64,000 nt of DNA from Eriocheir sinensis (Eukaryota; Arthropoda; Malacostraca; Decapoda; Varunidae), in NCBI RefSeq assembly GCF_024679095.1, contig NW_026111670.1, positions 310,001 to 374,000 of the forward strand. Reading direction: 5' to 3'. Made by a program: the position numbers and the translations under genes. The notes under the pieces are model-generated. The model worked only from the letters and a program-made list of their open reading frames with translations, was not told the DNA's origin and did no database searches. Shown here one piece after another: positions 26,980-42,100 of this stretch. Position 1 is the first letter of the stretch. Each line of letters begins with the position of its first letter.

Positions 26980-28239
26980 GAAAGATGAAGAAGTGAAGTT
27001 GGAGGAGATGTTTTTGGCTAGATGCCAGAAGTCACGGGAAGAGTTAGAGAAAGCAAGGTTTTGACATTTTCTATTAATGAAAGAATTTTTGGTTAGTCGG
27101 AGAATAGATTTGGCACGATTTCGGGCAGAAATGTAAAGTTCATAATTAGCATTAGTTTGAAGGCTCTGGTATCTTTTGTGAGCTACCTCTCTATCATTGA
27201 CAGCACGAGAACAAGCGTGATTAAACCAAGGCTTTATAGCGTGAGGAGTAGAGAAAGAACGAGGAATGTATGCCTCCATTCCAGAGACAATCACCTCTGT
27301 GATGCGCTGAGCACACACAGAGGGGTCTCTATCCTGGAAGCAATAATCATTCCACGGGAAATCGGAAAGTACATCCTCAGGTCGTCCCACCGAGCTGAAG
27401 CAAAATGCCAGAAGCATCGCCTCTTCGGTGGGTCCAGAGGGTGTACAGGAGCGATAGGACAGGATGCAGAAATAAGATTGTGATCGGAGGAGCCCAACGG
27501 AGAACAGTTTGACAGAATAAGCAGAAGGGTTTGAGGTAAGGAAGAGGTCTAGAATGTTGGGCCGATCTCCAAGACGGTCAGGAATACGTGTAGGGTGCTG
27601 GACCAACTGCTCTAGGTCGTTGAGGATAGCAAAGTTGTAGGCTTGTTCACCAGGATGGTCAGTGAAAGAGGATGAAAGCCAAAGCTGGTGGTGAACATTG
27701 AAATCTCCTAGGATGGAGATTTCAGCGAAGGGAGAGTGGGTCAAGATGTGCTCCACTTTAGAATTCAAATAGTCAAAGAATTTTACATAGTTGGTAGAGT
27801 TAGGTGAGAGATAAACAGCACAGATGTATTTAGTAATAGAATGACAGTGAAGTCTTAACCAGATGGTGGAAAATTCAGAAGAGTCAAGGTCGTGGGCACG
27901 AGAGCAAGTGATGTCGTTGCGCACGTAGGCGCAACATCCAGCTTTGGATTGAAATTTAGGATAGAGATAGTAGGAGGGAACAGAGTAGAGATTGCTGTCA
28001 GTAGCCTCAGAAACCTGTGTTTCGGTAAGGAAGAGAAGGTGAGGTTTAGAGGAGAGATGATGTTCCACAGAATGAAAATTAGAGCGAAGACCGCGAATGT
28101 TGCAGAAATTGAGAAGAAAGAGGTTCGAGGAGTTATCAAGACACCTCTCGGGTCGGCAGCCAGAAGGGGAGTCCTCCCTGGGGGAATTTGTGGTCCCCCC
28201 CCCAGGCGGGGACTCCGAGGCATTGCTTAATTGAGCCAT
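26980..28239 (-). pseudogene. Endonuclease domain and linker of the retrotransposon
   Basis: Counting from the ATG at 28239, the apurinic endonuclease-like domain shows N44 in [12 protein letters not shown], catalytic E73 in [15 protein letters not shown]179 and N181 in [11 protein letters not shown], and D231 in [12 protein letters not shown]. The expected SDH motif is present (GSSDHNLIS) but in a different frame: one base is missing near 27498 and the original frame returns near 27365. After that the linker ([19 protein letters not shown] through [20 protein letters not shown]) is readable until another shift near 26980. Confidence 0.88.
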
Positions 28240-28346
28240 TTTGAATTTTGAATTTTGGAAAAAGGTGTATATGTTATGTGAATGTAGTGTGGTGTGGATA
28301 AAGAGAGGATCTGTCTTTAGAGAGCATGCTGAACTACTCTCCGGTG
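28240..28346 (-). other. Retrotransposon 5' untranslated region
   Basis: About 107 bp from the boundary acaccggagag to the start codon. Elements of this class usually carry an internal promoter here; no motif was identified with confidence. The sharp change to satellite at 28347 suggests that the element is full length at its 5' end. Confidence 0.65.
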
Positions 28347-31300
28347 TAATGTTCATTTTGTTTATATATTTTATCCAAATTTACATTATTTTATATGTAT
28401 TTGTTTATATATTTTCATACATATTTACATTATTTTATGTGTTTTTTGTATATATATTTTTCTACGTATTTAAATTATTTTATGTGTATTTTGTATATAC
28501 ATTTTCGTAAAAAAATTACGTTATTTTATTATGTGTATAAGTATATATTTTGATACAAATTTTATACAAATTAATGTTATTTAATGTGTAATTGTATATA
28601 TATTTTCATACAAATTTATATTATTTTATGTGCATTTTTTCATATATTTCATTACAAATTTACCTTATTTTATGTTTATTTTGTATATTTATTTCATTCA
28701 ATTTTAAATTATTTTATGTGTATATTTGTATTTGTATTTAGGTTATTTTATGTGTATTTTGTATATATATTTTCATCCAAAATTACATTATTATATTGGT
28801 ATTTTCTTAATTTAATTCGATACGAATTTAGATTATTTCATAGGTATTTTGTATACATATTTTTATACTCATTTACATTATCTAATGTGTGTTTTGTATA
28901 TATATTTTTATGCAAATTTATTTTATGTTCATTTTTGTACGTATATTTTTATAGAAATTTGCGTTATTTTATGCATATAGTTTTATATAAATTTACGTTA
29001 TTTTATGTGCATTTTGTATATATATATATATTTATACAAATACATATTCTTTTATTGCTATATTGTTTATTTATATTTATACGAATTTACATTATTTTAT
29101 GTGTATTTTGTATACATTTTTTATACGTATTTACTTAATTTTATGTGTATTTTGTATATGTATTTTTATAGAAATCTACGTTTTATGTGTATTCGCATAT
29201 ATATTTTGAAACAAATTTACATTATTTTATATGTATTTTGCATATTTATTTCAATACAAATTTACCTTATTGTATGTGCATTTTGTATATTTATTTTGAT
29301 ACAAATTCAAATATTTTGTGTATTTTGGTATCAATAATTTTATAAAAAATGTATTATTTTATGGGTATTTTGCATCTCAATTTTCATACAAATTTACATT
29401 ATTTTATTAATATTCTTTGTGTATATTTTGATACGATTTTACATTTTCTATTTGTCTTTTGTATATATTTTTTTATACATATTTACATTATTTAATGTGT
29501 ATTTTGTATATATATTTCATCCAAATTTACGTTATTATATGTGTATTTGTTTATATATTTTCTTTCAAATTTACATTATTTTATGTGTATTTTGTATATG
29601 TATTTCAATAGAAATTAACCTAATTTTATATGTATTTTGTATATTTCTTTTCATACAAATTTAAATTATTTTTGTGTATTTTTGTATATAGTTTTATACA
29701 AATTTAGGTTATTTTATGTACGCATTTACATTATTTAATGTGTGTTTTGTATGTAAATTTTTATCCAAAGTTAATTTATTTTACGTTCATTTTTGGACAT
29801 ATATTTTTATAGAAATTAGCGTTATTTTATATGTATTTGTATATGTTTTCTCATACAAATTTACATTATTTTATTGCTATTTTGTTTATTTAGTTTGATA
29901 CGAATTACTTGATTATATGTGTATTTTGTACATATTTTTTATACGTATTTACATTACTTAATGTGTATTTTGTTTATATATTTTTAAACAAATTTACGTT
30001 ATTATATGAATTTTTATAAATATTTTGATACAAATTTACATTATTTTATGTATTTTGTATATACATTTCAATTCAAATTTAGCTTATTTTATCTGTATTT
30101 TGTATATCTATTTTCATACGAATTTAATTACTTCTGTGTATTTTTGTAAATAGTTTTATACAAATTTACGATATTTTATGTGTATTTTGTATATTTATAT
30201 TTATACAAATACACATTCTTTTATTGGTATTTTGTTTATTTATTTTGATACGAATTTACATTATTTTATGTGTATTTTGTATACATTTTTTTATACGTAT
30301 TTACTTCATTTTACGTGTATTTTGTATATATATTTTTATACAAATCTACGTTATTTTATGTGTATTCGTATATATATTTTGAAACAAATTTACATTGTTT
30401 TATATGTATTTTGCATATCTATTTCAATACAGATTTACCTTATTGTATGTGTATTTTGTATATTTATTTTAATACAAATAATTTTTTTTATATGTATTTT
30501 TGTATATATATTTAAAAAAAATGCGTTATTTTATGGGTATTTTGCATCTTTATTTTCATACAAATTTACATTATTTTATTAATATTCTGTGTATTTATTT
30601 TGATACGATTTTACATTATTCTTATTGTGTTTTGTATATATTTTTTTTATACAAATTTACGTTATTTTAAGTGTATTTGTTTATGTATTTTCATTCAAAT
30701 TTACATTATTTTATGTGTATTTTGTATATGTATTTCAATACAAATTTACCTATTTTTATATGTTTTTTGTATATTTATTTTCATACAAGTTTAAATTATT
30801 TTTGTGTATTTTTGTATATAGTTTTATATAAATTTACGTTATTTTATGTGTATTTTGTATATCTATTTTCATACAAATACACATTCTTTTCATGATATTT
30901 TGTTTATTTACTTTGACACGAATTAACATTATTTAATGTGTATTTTGTATATATATTTTTATACGTATTTACATTATTTCAAGTGTATTTTGTATATATA
31001 TTTCTATAGAAATCTGCGTTATTTTATGTGTATTCGTATATATATTTTGAAACAAATTTACATTGTTTTATGTGTATTTTGCATATTTTTTCAATACAAA
31101 TTTATCTTATTGTATGTGCATTTTGTATATTAATTTTAATACAAATTTGATTAATCTATGTGTATTTTTGTATATGTATTTTTATAAAAATATGCTTTAT
31201 TTTATGGGTATTTTGCATCTTTATTTTCATACAAATTTACATTATTTTATTGATATTCTGTGTATTTATTTTGATATGTTTTTACATTATTCTATGTGTA

Positions 31301-34300
31301 TTTTGTATATATATTTTATATAAAATGTATTTGTTTTCATTTCATACAAATCTACATTATTTTATGTGTTTTTTGTACATGTATTTAAATACAAATTTAA
31401 CTAGTTATATGTGTATTTTGTAAATCTATTTTGTATGTATATTTTCATAGAAATTTACTCTATTTTATGAGTATTCGTATATATATTTTGATACAAATTT
31501 ACATTATTAATGTGTATTTTGCATATCTATTTCAATACAAATTTACTTTATTGTACGTGCATTTTGTATATTTATTTTAAATCAAATTTAATTATTTTAT
31601 ATGTATTTTTGTATATATATTTTTATGCAAATATGCGTTATTATATGGATATTTTGCATCTTTATTTTCATACAAATTTACATTATTTTATTGATATTCT
31701 CTTTATTTATTTTGATACGATTTAACATTATTCCAAGTGTTTTTTGTATATATTTTTTTATACATATTTACATTATTTAATGTTCATTTTCTGTATATAT
31801 TTTATCCAAATTTACATTATTTGATGTGTATTTTTTATATATTTTCATACATATTTACATTATTTTATGTGTTTTTTGAATATATATTTTTCTACGTATT
31901 TAAATTATTGTATGTGTATTTTGTAAATACATTTTCATAAAAAAATTACGTTATTTTATTGTGTACAAGTATATATTTTCATACAAATTTTATACAAATT
32001 CATGTTATTTAATGTGTATTTCTATATATATTTTCATACAAATTTATATTATTTTATGTGTATTTTTTCATATATTTCATTACAAATTTAAATTATTTTA
32101 TGTTTATTTTGTATATTTATTTCATTCAATTTTAAATTATTTTATGTGTATATTTGTATTTGTATTTAGGTTATTTTATGTGTATTTTGTATATATATTT
32201 TCATCCAAAACTACATTATTATATTGGTATTTTCTTAATTTAATTCGATACGAATTTAGATTATTTCATAGGTATTTTGTATACATATTTTTATACTCAT
32301 TTACATTATCTAATGTGTGTTTTGTATATATATTTTTATGCAAATTTATTTTATGTTCATTTTTGTACATATATTTTTATAGAAATTTGCGTTATTTTAT
32401 GAATATAGTTTTATATAAATTTACTTTATTTTATGTGCATTTTGTATGTTTATATTTATACAAATACACATTCTTTTATTGCTATATTGTTTATTTATAT
32501 TTATACGAATTTACATTATTTTATGTGTATTTTGTATACATTTTTTTATACGTATTTACTTAATTTTATGTGTATTTTGTATATGTATTTTTTATAGAAA
32601 TCTACGTTATTTTATGAGTACGCATATATATTTTGAAACAAATTTACATTATTTTATATGTATTTTGCATATCTATTTCAATACAAATTTACCTTATTGT
32701 ATGTGCATTTTGTATATTTATTTTGATACAAATTCAAATATTTTATGTGTATTTTGGTATCAATAATTTTATAAAAAATGCGTTATTTTATAGGTATTTT
32801 GCATCTTAATTTTCATACAAATTTACATTATTTTATTAATATTCTGTGTATATATTTTGATACGATTCTACATTATTCTATTTGTGTTTTGTATATATTT
32901 TTTTATACATATTTACATTATTTAATGTGTATTTTGTATATATATTTCATACAAATTTACGTTATTATATGTGTATTTGTTTATATATTTTCTTTCAAAT
33001 TTACATTATTTGATGTGTATTTTGTATATGTATTTCAATAGAAATTAACCTAATTTTATGTGTATTTTGTATATTTCTTTTCATACAAATTTAAATTATT
33101 TTTGTGTATTTTTGTATATAGTTTTATACAAATTTAGGTTATTTTATGTACGCATTTACATTATTTAATGTGTGTTTTGTATATATATTTTTATCCAAAG
33201 TTAATTTATTTTACGTTCATTTTTGGACATATATTTTTTTAGAAATTAGCGTTATTTTATATGTATTTGTATATGTTTTCTCATACAAATTTACATTATT
33301 TTATTGCTATTTTGTTTATTTAGTTTGATACGAAATACATGATTATATGTGTATTTTGTACATATTTTTTATACGTATTTACATTACTTAATGTGTATTT
33401 TGTTTATATATTTTTAAACAAATTTACGTTATTATATGTATTTTTATATTTTGATACAAATTTACATTATTTTATGTATTTTGTATATACATTTCAATTC
33501 AAATTTAGCTTATTTTATCTGAATTTTGTATATCTATTTTCAAACGAATTTAATTACTTCTGTGTATTTTTGTATATTGTTTTATACAAATTTACGTTAT
33601 TTTATGTGTATTTTGTATATTTATATTTATACAAATACACATTCTTTTATTGGTATTTTGTTTATTTATTTTGATACGAATTTACATTATTTTATGTGTA
33701 TTTTGTATACATTTTTTTATACGTATTTACCTCATTTTACGTGTATTTTGTATATATATTTTTATACAAATCTACGTTATTTTATGTGTATTCGTATATA
33801 TATTTTGAAACAAATTTACATTGTTTTATATGTATTTTGCATATCTATTTTAATACAGATTTACCTTATTGTATGTGTATTTTGTATATTTATTTTAATA
33901 CAAATAAATTTTTTTATGTGTATTTTTGTATATATATTTTAAAAAAACAAGGCGTTATTTTATGGGTATTTTGCTTCTTTATTTTCATACAAATTTACAT
34001 TATTTTATTAATATTCTGTGTATTTATTTTGATACGATTTTACATTATTCTATTTGTGTTTTGTATATATTTTTTTATACAAATTTACGTTATTTTAAGT
34101 GTATTTGTTTATGTATTTTCATTCAAATTTACAGTATTTTATGTGTATTTTGTATATGTATTTCAATAAAAATTTACCTAATTTTATGTGTATTTTGTAT
34201 ATTTATTTTCATACAAATTTAAATTATTTTTGTGTATTTTTGTATATAGTTTTATACAAATTTATGTTATCTTATGTGTATTTTGTATATTTATTTTCAT

Positions 34301-35258
34301 ACAAATACACATTCTTTTATTGACATTTTGTTTATTTATTTTGACGTGAATTTACATTATTTAATGTGTATTTTGTATATATATTTTTATACATATTTAC
34401 ATCCTTTCATGTGTATTTTGTATATTTATAAAAAATGCGTTATTTTATGGGTATTTTGCATCTTTATTTTCATACAAATTTACATTATTTTATTTACATT
34501 CTGTGTATTTATTTTAATACGATTTTACATTATTCTATTTGTGTTTTGTATATATATTTTTTATACATATTTACATTATATAATGAGTATTTTTTATATA
34601 TATTTTATACAAATTTGTGTTAATTTAAGTGTATTTGTTTATATATTTTCATTCAAATTTACATTATTTTATGTGTATTTTGTATATGTATTTCTTTACA
34701 AATTTACCTAATTTTATGTGTATTTTGTATATTTATTTACATACAAATTTAACTTATGTTTGTGTATTTTTATATATAGTTTTATACAAATTTACGTTAT
34801 TTTATGTGTATTTTGTATATGTATTTTCATACAAATACACATTCTTTTATTGATATTTTAATTATTTATTTTGACACGAATTTACATTATTTAATGTATA
34901 TTTGTATATATATTTTTATACGTATTTACAACATTTCATGTGTATTTTGTATATATATTTCTATAGAAATCTACGTTATTTCATGTGTATTCGTATATAT
35001 ATTTTGAAACAAATCTACATTATTTTATGTGTATTTTGTATATATATTTCATTATAAATTTGCCTTATTTTAAGTTTATTTTTATATCTATTTTCATTCA
35101 AATTCAAATCATTTTATGTGTATATATTTATTTGTATTTACGTTATTTTATGTGTATTTTCTATATATATTTTCATTCAAAATTACATTATTTTATCGGT
35201 ATTTTGTTCATTTATTTCGATACGAATTTAGATTATTTCATGTGTATTTTCTATACAT
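28347..35258 (+). repeat. Satellite block, plus orientation, longest uninterrupted
   Basis: Contains the rest of the interrupted copy (to about 30890) and then a second, tandem copy of the same roughly 3.43-kb unit from about 30900. The rare monomer with catccaaaa appears at about 28775 and 32205. It ends at tacatatacatatagagtaa. Confidence 0.9.
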
Positions 35259-38200
35259 ATACATATAGAGTAAATTTCTATGAAAATATATAATCAAAAT
35301 ACAAATGAAATTATGTAAATAAGTATAAAAATATATATATCAAATACACCTAAAAAAATTAAAATTCGTATCAAAATAAATAAATATAATTCCGATAAAA
35401 GAACGTATATTTGTCGGAAAATAAATATACAAAATACACATAAAATTACGAAAATTTGAATAAAAATATATACAAAAATGCACAAAACTAATTTCATTTT
35501 GTCTGAAAATAGATATACAAAATACACATATAATTAGTTAAATTTGTATTTAAATACATGAACAAAATTCATATAAAATAATGTAAATTTGTATGAAATG
35601 AAAACAAATTCACATAAAATAACGTACATTGGTATAAAATAGATATACAAAATATACATAGAATAATGTAAAATCGTATCAAAATAAATACACAGAATAT
35701 CAATAAAATAATGTAATTTTGTATGAAAATAAAGATGCAAAATACCCATAAAATAAAGCATATTTTTTATAAAAATACATATACAAAAATACACATAGAA
35801 TAGCTAAATTTGTATTAAAATTAATATACAAAATGCACGTACAATAAGGTAAATTTGTATTGAAAAAATATGCAAAATGCACATAAAACAATGTATATTT
35901 GTTTCAAAATATATATACGAATACATATAAAATAACGTATATTTCTATAGAAATATATATACAAAATACACATGAAATGACGTAAATACGTATAAAAATA
36001 TATATACACAATACACATTAAATTATGTAAATTCGCATCAAAATAAATAAACAAAATATCAATAAAAGAATGTGTATTTGTATGAAAATAGATATACAAA
36101 ATACACATAAAATATTGTAAATTTGAATAAAACTCTATACAAAAATACACAAAAAATAATTTAAATTTGTATAAAATATGTATACAAAATACACATGAAA
36201 TTAGGTAAATTTCTATTGAAATACATATACAAAATACACATAAAATAATATAAATTTGAATAAAAATATATAAACAAATACACTTAAAATAACGAAAATT
36301 TGTATGAAATATATATAGAAAATACACATTAAATAATGTAAATATGTATAAAAAAATATATACAAAACTCAAATAGAATAATGTAAAATAGTATCAAAAT
36401 AAATACACAGAATATTAATAAAATAATGTAAATTTGTATGAAAATAAAGATGCAAAATACCCATAAAATAACGCATTTTTTATGAAAATATATATACCAA
36501 AATGCACATAAAATATTTAAATTTGTATTACAATAAATATACAAAATGCACATACAATAAGGTAAATTTGTATTGAAATAGATATGCAAAATACATATAA
36601 AACAATGTAAATTTGTTTCAAAATATACATACGAATACACATAAAATAACGTAGATTTCTATAAAATATATATACAAAATACACATAAAATGATGTAAAT
36701 ACGTATAAGAAAATGTATACAAAATACACATAAAATAATGTAAATTCGTATAAATATAAATAAACTAAATGCCCATAAAAGAATGTTTACTTGTATAAAT
36801 ATAAATATACAAAATACACATAAATTAACGTAAAATTGTATAAAACTTAATACAAAAATAAACAAAAATAATTAAATTTGTATGAAAATAGATATACAAA
36901 TGACACATAAAATAAGCTAAATTTGAATTGAAATAAATATAGAAAATACATAAAATAGTGTAAATTTGTATCAAAATATATATTCAAATACACATATAAT
37001 AACGTAAATTTGTATAAAAATATATAAACAAAATACACATTAAATAATGTAAATACGTATAAAAGATTTGTACGTAATGTAAAAATTTATAAAATTAAAG
37101 ATGCAAAATACCCATAAAATATCTCATATTTAAAAAAAAAATATATACAAAAATACACATAAAATAATTAAATTTGTATTAAAATAAATATACAAAATAC
37201 ACATACAATAAGTTAGATTTTTATTGAAATAGATATGCAAAAAACACATAAAATAATGAAAATTTTTATCAAAATATATACGAATACACACAATAAAATT
37301 ACGTAAATTTTTATGAAAATATATATACAAAATACACATAAAATAATGTAAATACATAGAAAAATATATATAAAAAATGCACATAAAATAATGTAAATTC
37401 ATATCAAAATAAATAAACAAAATTTCCTCTAAAAGAATGTATATGTGTAGGAAAATATATATACAAAATACAAATAAAAAAAAAATTGTATAAAAATAAA
37501 ACAAAAATACACAAAATAATTTAAATTTGTTTGAAAATAGATATGCAAAATTCAAATGAAATTAGGCAAATTTTTATTGAAATACATATACAAAATACAC
37601 ATAAAATAATGTAAATTTGTATGAAAATATATAAACAAATACACATAAGATAACGTAAATTTCCATAAAATATATGTACAAAATATACATTAAATAATGT
37701 AAATATGTCTAAAAATATATATACAAAATACGCAGAATAACGTAAAATCGTATCAAAATAAATAAACAGACAATCAATAAAATAATGTAAATTTGTATGA
37801 AAATAAAGATGCAAAATACCCATATAATAACGCATATTTGTTTAAAAATATATATACAAAAATACACATAAAACAATTAAATTTGCATCAAAATAAATAT
37901 ACAAAAGGCACATACAATAAAGAAAATTTGTATTGAAATAGATATGCGAAATACACATAAATAATGTAAATTTTTATCAAAATATATATACGAATACACA
38001 TAAAATAGAGTAAATTTCTATGAAAATATATATTCAAAATACATATAAAATTATTTAAATAAGTATAAAAATATATATATCAAATACACCTAAAATAATG
38101 AAAATTCGTATCAAAATAAATAAACAAAATTCCGATAAAAGAACGTATATTTGTAGGAAAATAAATATACAAAATTCACATAAAATTACGAAAATTTGAA

Positions 38201-39172
38201 GAAAAATATATACTAAAATACACAAAATTAATTTCAATTTGTATGAAAATAGATATACATAATACACATATAATTAGTTAAATTTGTATTTAAATACATG
38301 TACAAAATACACATAAAATAATGTAAATTTGTATGAAATGAGAACAAATTCACATAAAATTACGTTCATTTGTATGAAATATATATACAAAATATACATA
38401 GAATAATGTAAAATCGTATCAAAATAAATACACAAAATATCAATAAAATAAGGTAAATTTGTATGAAAATAAAGATGCAAAATACCCATAAAATAAAGCG
38501 TTTTTTTTATGCAAATACATATACAAAAATACACATAGAATAATTAAATTTGTATTAAAATTAATATACAAAATGCACGTACAAAAAGGTAAATTTATAT
38601 TGAAAAAATATGCAAAATGCACATAAAACAATGTATATTTGTTACAAAATATATATACGAATACACATAAAATAACATATATTTCTATAGAAATATATAT
38701 ACAAAATACACATGAAATGACGTAAATACGTATAAAAATATATATACACAATACACATTAAATAATGTGAATTCGCGTCAAAATAAATAAACAAAATATC
38801 AATAAAAAATGTGTATTTGTATGGAAATAGATATACAAAATACACATAAAATATTTTAAATTTATAAAAAACTCTTTTTATTAAAATATATATACCAAAA
38901 TAATAAAATATTTAAATTTGTATTACAATAAATATACAAAATGCATATACAATAAGGTAGATTTATATTGAAATATATATGCTAAATACATATAAAACAA
39001 TGTAAATTTGCTTCAAAATATATATACCAATACATATAAAATAACATAGATTACTATAAAAATATATATACAAAATACACATTAAATGAAGTAAATACGT
39101 ATAAGAAAATGTATACAAAGTACACATAAAATAATTAAATTTGTGTTAAAATAAATATACAAAATACACATA
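35259..39172 (-). repeat. Satellite block, minus orientation
   Basis: Contains a direct internal duplication: 35.29-36.12 kb is repeated at about 38.03-38.86 kb (offset about 2.74 kb), with the same rare units ttccgataaaagaacgtata and aacaaattcacataaaat. A disordered spot lies near 38870. It ends in acacatactgtgtattttg, where orientation flips. Confidence 0.88.
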
Positions 39173-42100
39173 CTGTGTATTTTGTATATCTTTTTTCATA
39201 CAAATACACATTCTTTTCATGATATTTTGTTTATTTATTTTGACACGAATTAACATTATTTAATGTGTATTTTGTATATATATTTTTATACGTATTTACA
39301 TTATTTCAAGTGTATTTTGTATATATATTTCTATAGAAATCTGCGTTATTTTATGTGTATTCGTATATATATTTTGAAACAAATTTACATTATTTTATGT
39401 GTATTTTGCATATTTTTTCAATACAAATTTACCTTATTGTATGTGCATTTTGTATATTAATTTTAATACAAATTTGATTAATCTATGTGTATTTCTGTAT
39501 ATGTATTTTTATAAAAACATGCTTTATTTTATGGGTATTTTGCATCTTTATTTTCATACAAATTTACATTATTTTATTGATATTCTGTTTATTTATTTTG
39601 ATATGATTTTACATTATTCTATGTGTATTTTGTATATATATTTTATATAAAATGTATTTGTTTTCATTTCATACAAATCTACATTATTTTATGTGTTTTT
39701 TGTACATGTATTTAAATACAAATTTAACTAGTTATATGTGTATTTTGTATATCTATTTTGTATGTATATTTTCATAGAAATTTACTCTATTTTATGAGTA
39801 TTCGTATATATATTTTGATACAAATTTACATTATTGATGTGTATTTTGCATATCTATTTCAATACAAATTTACTTTATTGTACGTGCATTTTGTATATTT
39901 ATTTTAATACAAATTTAACTATTTTATATGTATTTTTGTATATATATTTTTATGCAAATATGCGTTATTATATGGATATTTTGCATCTTTATTTTCATAC
40001 AAATTTACATTATTTTATTGATATTCTCTTTATTTATTTTGATACGATTTAACATTATTCTATGTGTATTTTGTATATTTTTTTTTATACAAATTTACAT
40101 TATTTAATGTTCATTTTGTATATATATTTTATCCAAATTTACATTATTTTATGTGTATTTGTTTATATATTTTCATACATATTTACATAATTTTATGTGT
40201 TTTTTTGTATATATATTTTTCTACGTATTTAAATTATTTTATGTGTATTTTGTATATACATTTTCATAAAAAAAATTACGTTATTTTATTGTGTGTATAA
40301 GTATATATTTTGATACAAATTTTATACAAATTCATGTTATTTAATGTGTATTTGTATATATATTTTCATACAAATTTATATTATTTTATGTGTATTTTTT
40401 CATATATTTCATTACAAATTTACCTTATTTTATGTTTATTTTGTATATTTATTTCATTCAATTTTAAATTATTTTATGTGTATATTTGTATTTGTATTTA
40501 GGTTATTTTATGTGTATTTTGTATATATATTTTCATCCAAAATTACATTATTTTATTGATATTTTCTTAATTTAATTCGATACGAATTTAGATTATTTCA
40601 TAGGTATTTTGTATACATATTTTTATACTCATTTACATTATCTAAAGTGTGTTTTGAATATATATTTTTATGCAAATTTATTTTATGTTCATTTTTCTAC
40701 ATATATTTTTATATAAATTTGCGTTATTTTATGTATATAGTTTTATATAAATTTACATTATTTTATGTGCATTTTGTATATTTATATTTATACAAATACA
40801 CATTCTTTTATTGGTATATTGTTTATTTACATTTATACGAATTTACATTATTTTATGTGTATTTTTTATACATTTTTTATACGTATTTACTTAATATTAT
40901 GTGTATTTTGTATATGTATTTTTATAGAAATCTACGTTATTTTATGTGTATTCGTATATATATTTTGAAACAAATTTACATTATTTTATATGTATTTTGC
41001 ATATCTATTTCAATACAAATTTACCTTATTGTATGTGCATTTTGTATATTTATTTTAATACAAATTCAAATATTTTATGTGTATTTTGGTATCAATATTT
41101 TTATAAAAAATGCGTTATTTTATAGGTATTTTGCATCTTAATTTTCATACAAATTTACATTATTTTATTAATATTCTGTGTATATATTTTGATACGATTT
41201 TACATTATTCTATTTGTGTTTTGTATATATTTTTTTATACATATTTACATTATTTAATGTGTATTTTGATTATATATTACATACAAATTTACGTTATTAT
41301 ATGTGTATTTGTTTATATATTTTCTTTCAAATTTACATTATTTTATATGTATTTTGTATATGTATTTCAATACAAATTAACCTAATTTTATGTGTATTTT
41401 GTATATTTCTTTTCATACAAATTTAAATTATTTTTGTGTATTTTTGTATATAGTTTTATACAAATTTAGGTTATTTTATGTACGGATTTACATTATTTAA
41501 TGTGTGTTTTGTATATATATTTTTATCCAAAGTTACTTTATTTTACGTTCATTTTTGGACATATATTTTTATGGAAATTAGCGTTATTTTATATGTATTT
41601 GTATATGTTTTCTCATACAAATTTACATTATTTTATTGATATTTTGTTTATTTAGTTTGATACGAATTACATGATTATTTGTGTATTTTGTACATATTTT
41701 TTATACGTATTTACATTACTTAATGTGTATTTTGTTTATATATTTTTAAACAAATTTACGTTATTATATGTATTTTTATAAATATTTTGATACAAATTTA
41801 CATTATTTTATGTATTTTCTATATACATTTGAATTCAAATTTAGCTTATTTTATCTGTATTTTGTATATCTATTTTCATACGAATTTAATAACTTCTGTG
41901 TATTTTTGTATATAGTTTTCTAAAAATTTACGTTATTTTATGTGTATTTTGTATATTTATATTTATACAAATACACATTCTTTTATTGGTATTTTGTTTA
42001 TTTATTTTGATACGAATTTACATTATTTTATGTGTATTTTGTATACATTTTCTTATACGTATTTACTTCATTTTATGTGTATTTTGTATATATATTTTTA

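Larger units (their letters stand above)
25314..28239 (-). pseudogene. EN-RT polyprotein pseudogene of the retrotransposon
   Basis: The protein would nick target DNA and reverse-transcribe the element RNA at the cut (target-primed reverse transcription). The likely start is the ATG at 28239. An upstream in-frame ATG at 28356 lies in satellite flank and cannot be native. The likely end is a TGA at 25314-25316, after the in-frame stretch DLNSFKRRVSGHLSSRN. The coding frame shifts near 27498, 27365, 26980, 26425 and 25415 and at additional points in the RT region. An in-frame TAA lies at 26381-26383. Most domains remain recognisable, which suggests moderate age. Confidence 0.9.
25188..28346 (-). 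mobile_element. Decayed non-LTR (EN-RT) retrotransposon, near full length
   Basis: About 3.16 kb with its 5' end at the right and a 3' poly(A) tail, seen as a T-run at 25187-25205 on the plus strand. It encodes an apurinic-type endonuclease followed by a reverse transcriptase, the usual order for jockey/CR1-like elements. No separate first ORF was seen. The insertion point is readable because related satellite copies at 16560 and 31780 are uninterrupted. The only candidate target duplication is taat at 25184-25187 and 28347-28350, unusually short for the class. Frameshifts, a stop in RT motif A and a changed catalytic motif show that it is inactive. Confidence 0.92.

Noticed and set aside
27157..28230. 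Plus-strand frames at 27157-27483 and 27892-28230.
   Set aside because: Antisense to the endonuclease region, where clear catalytic motifs are on the minus strand.
28239..28356. ATG at 28356 as start of the endonuclease frame.
   Set aside because: It lies in the satellite flank beyond the element boundary; the ATG at 28239 is the plausible native start.
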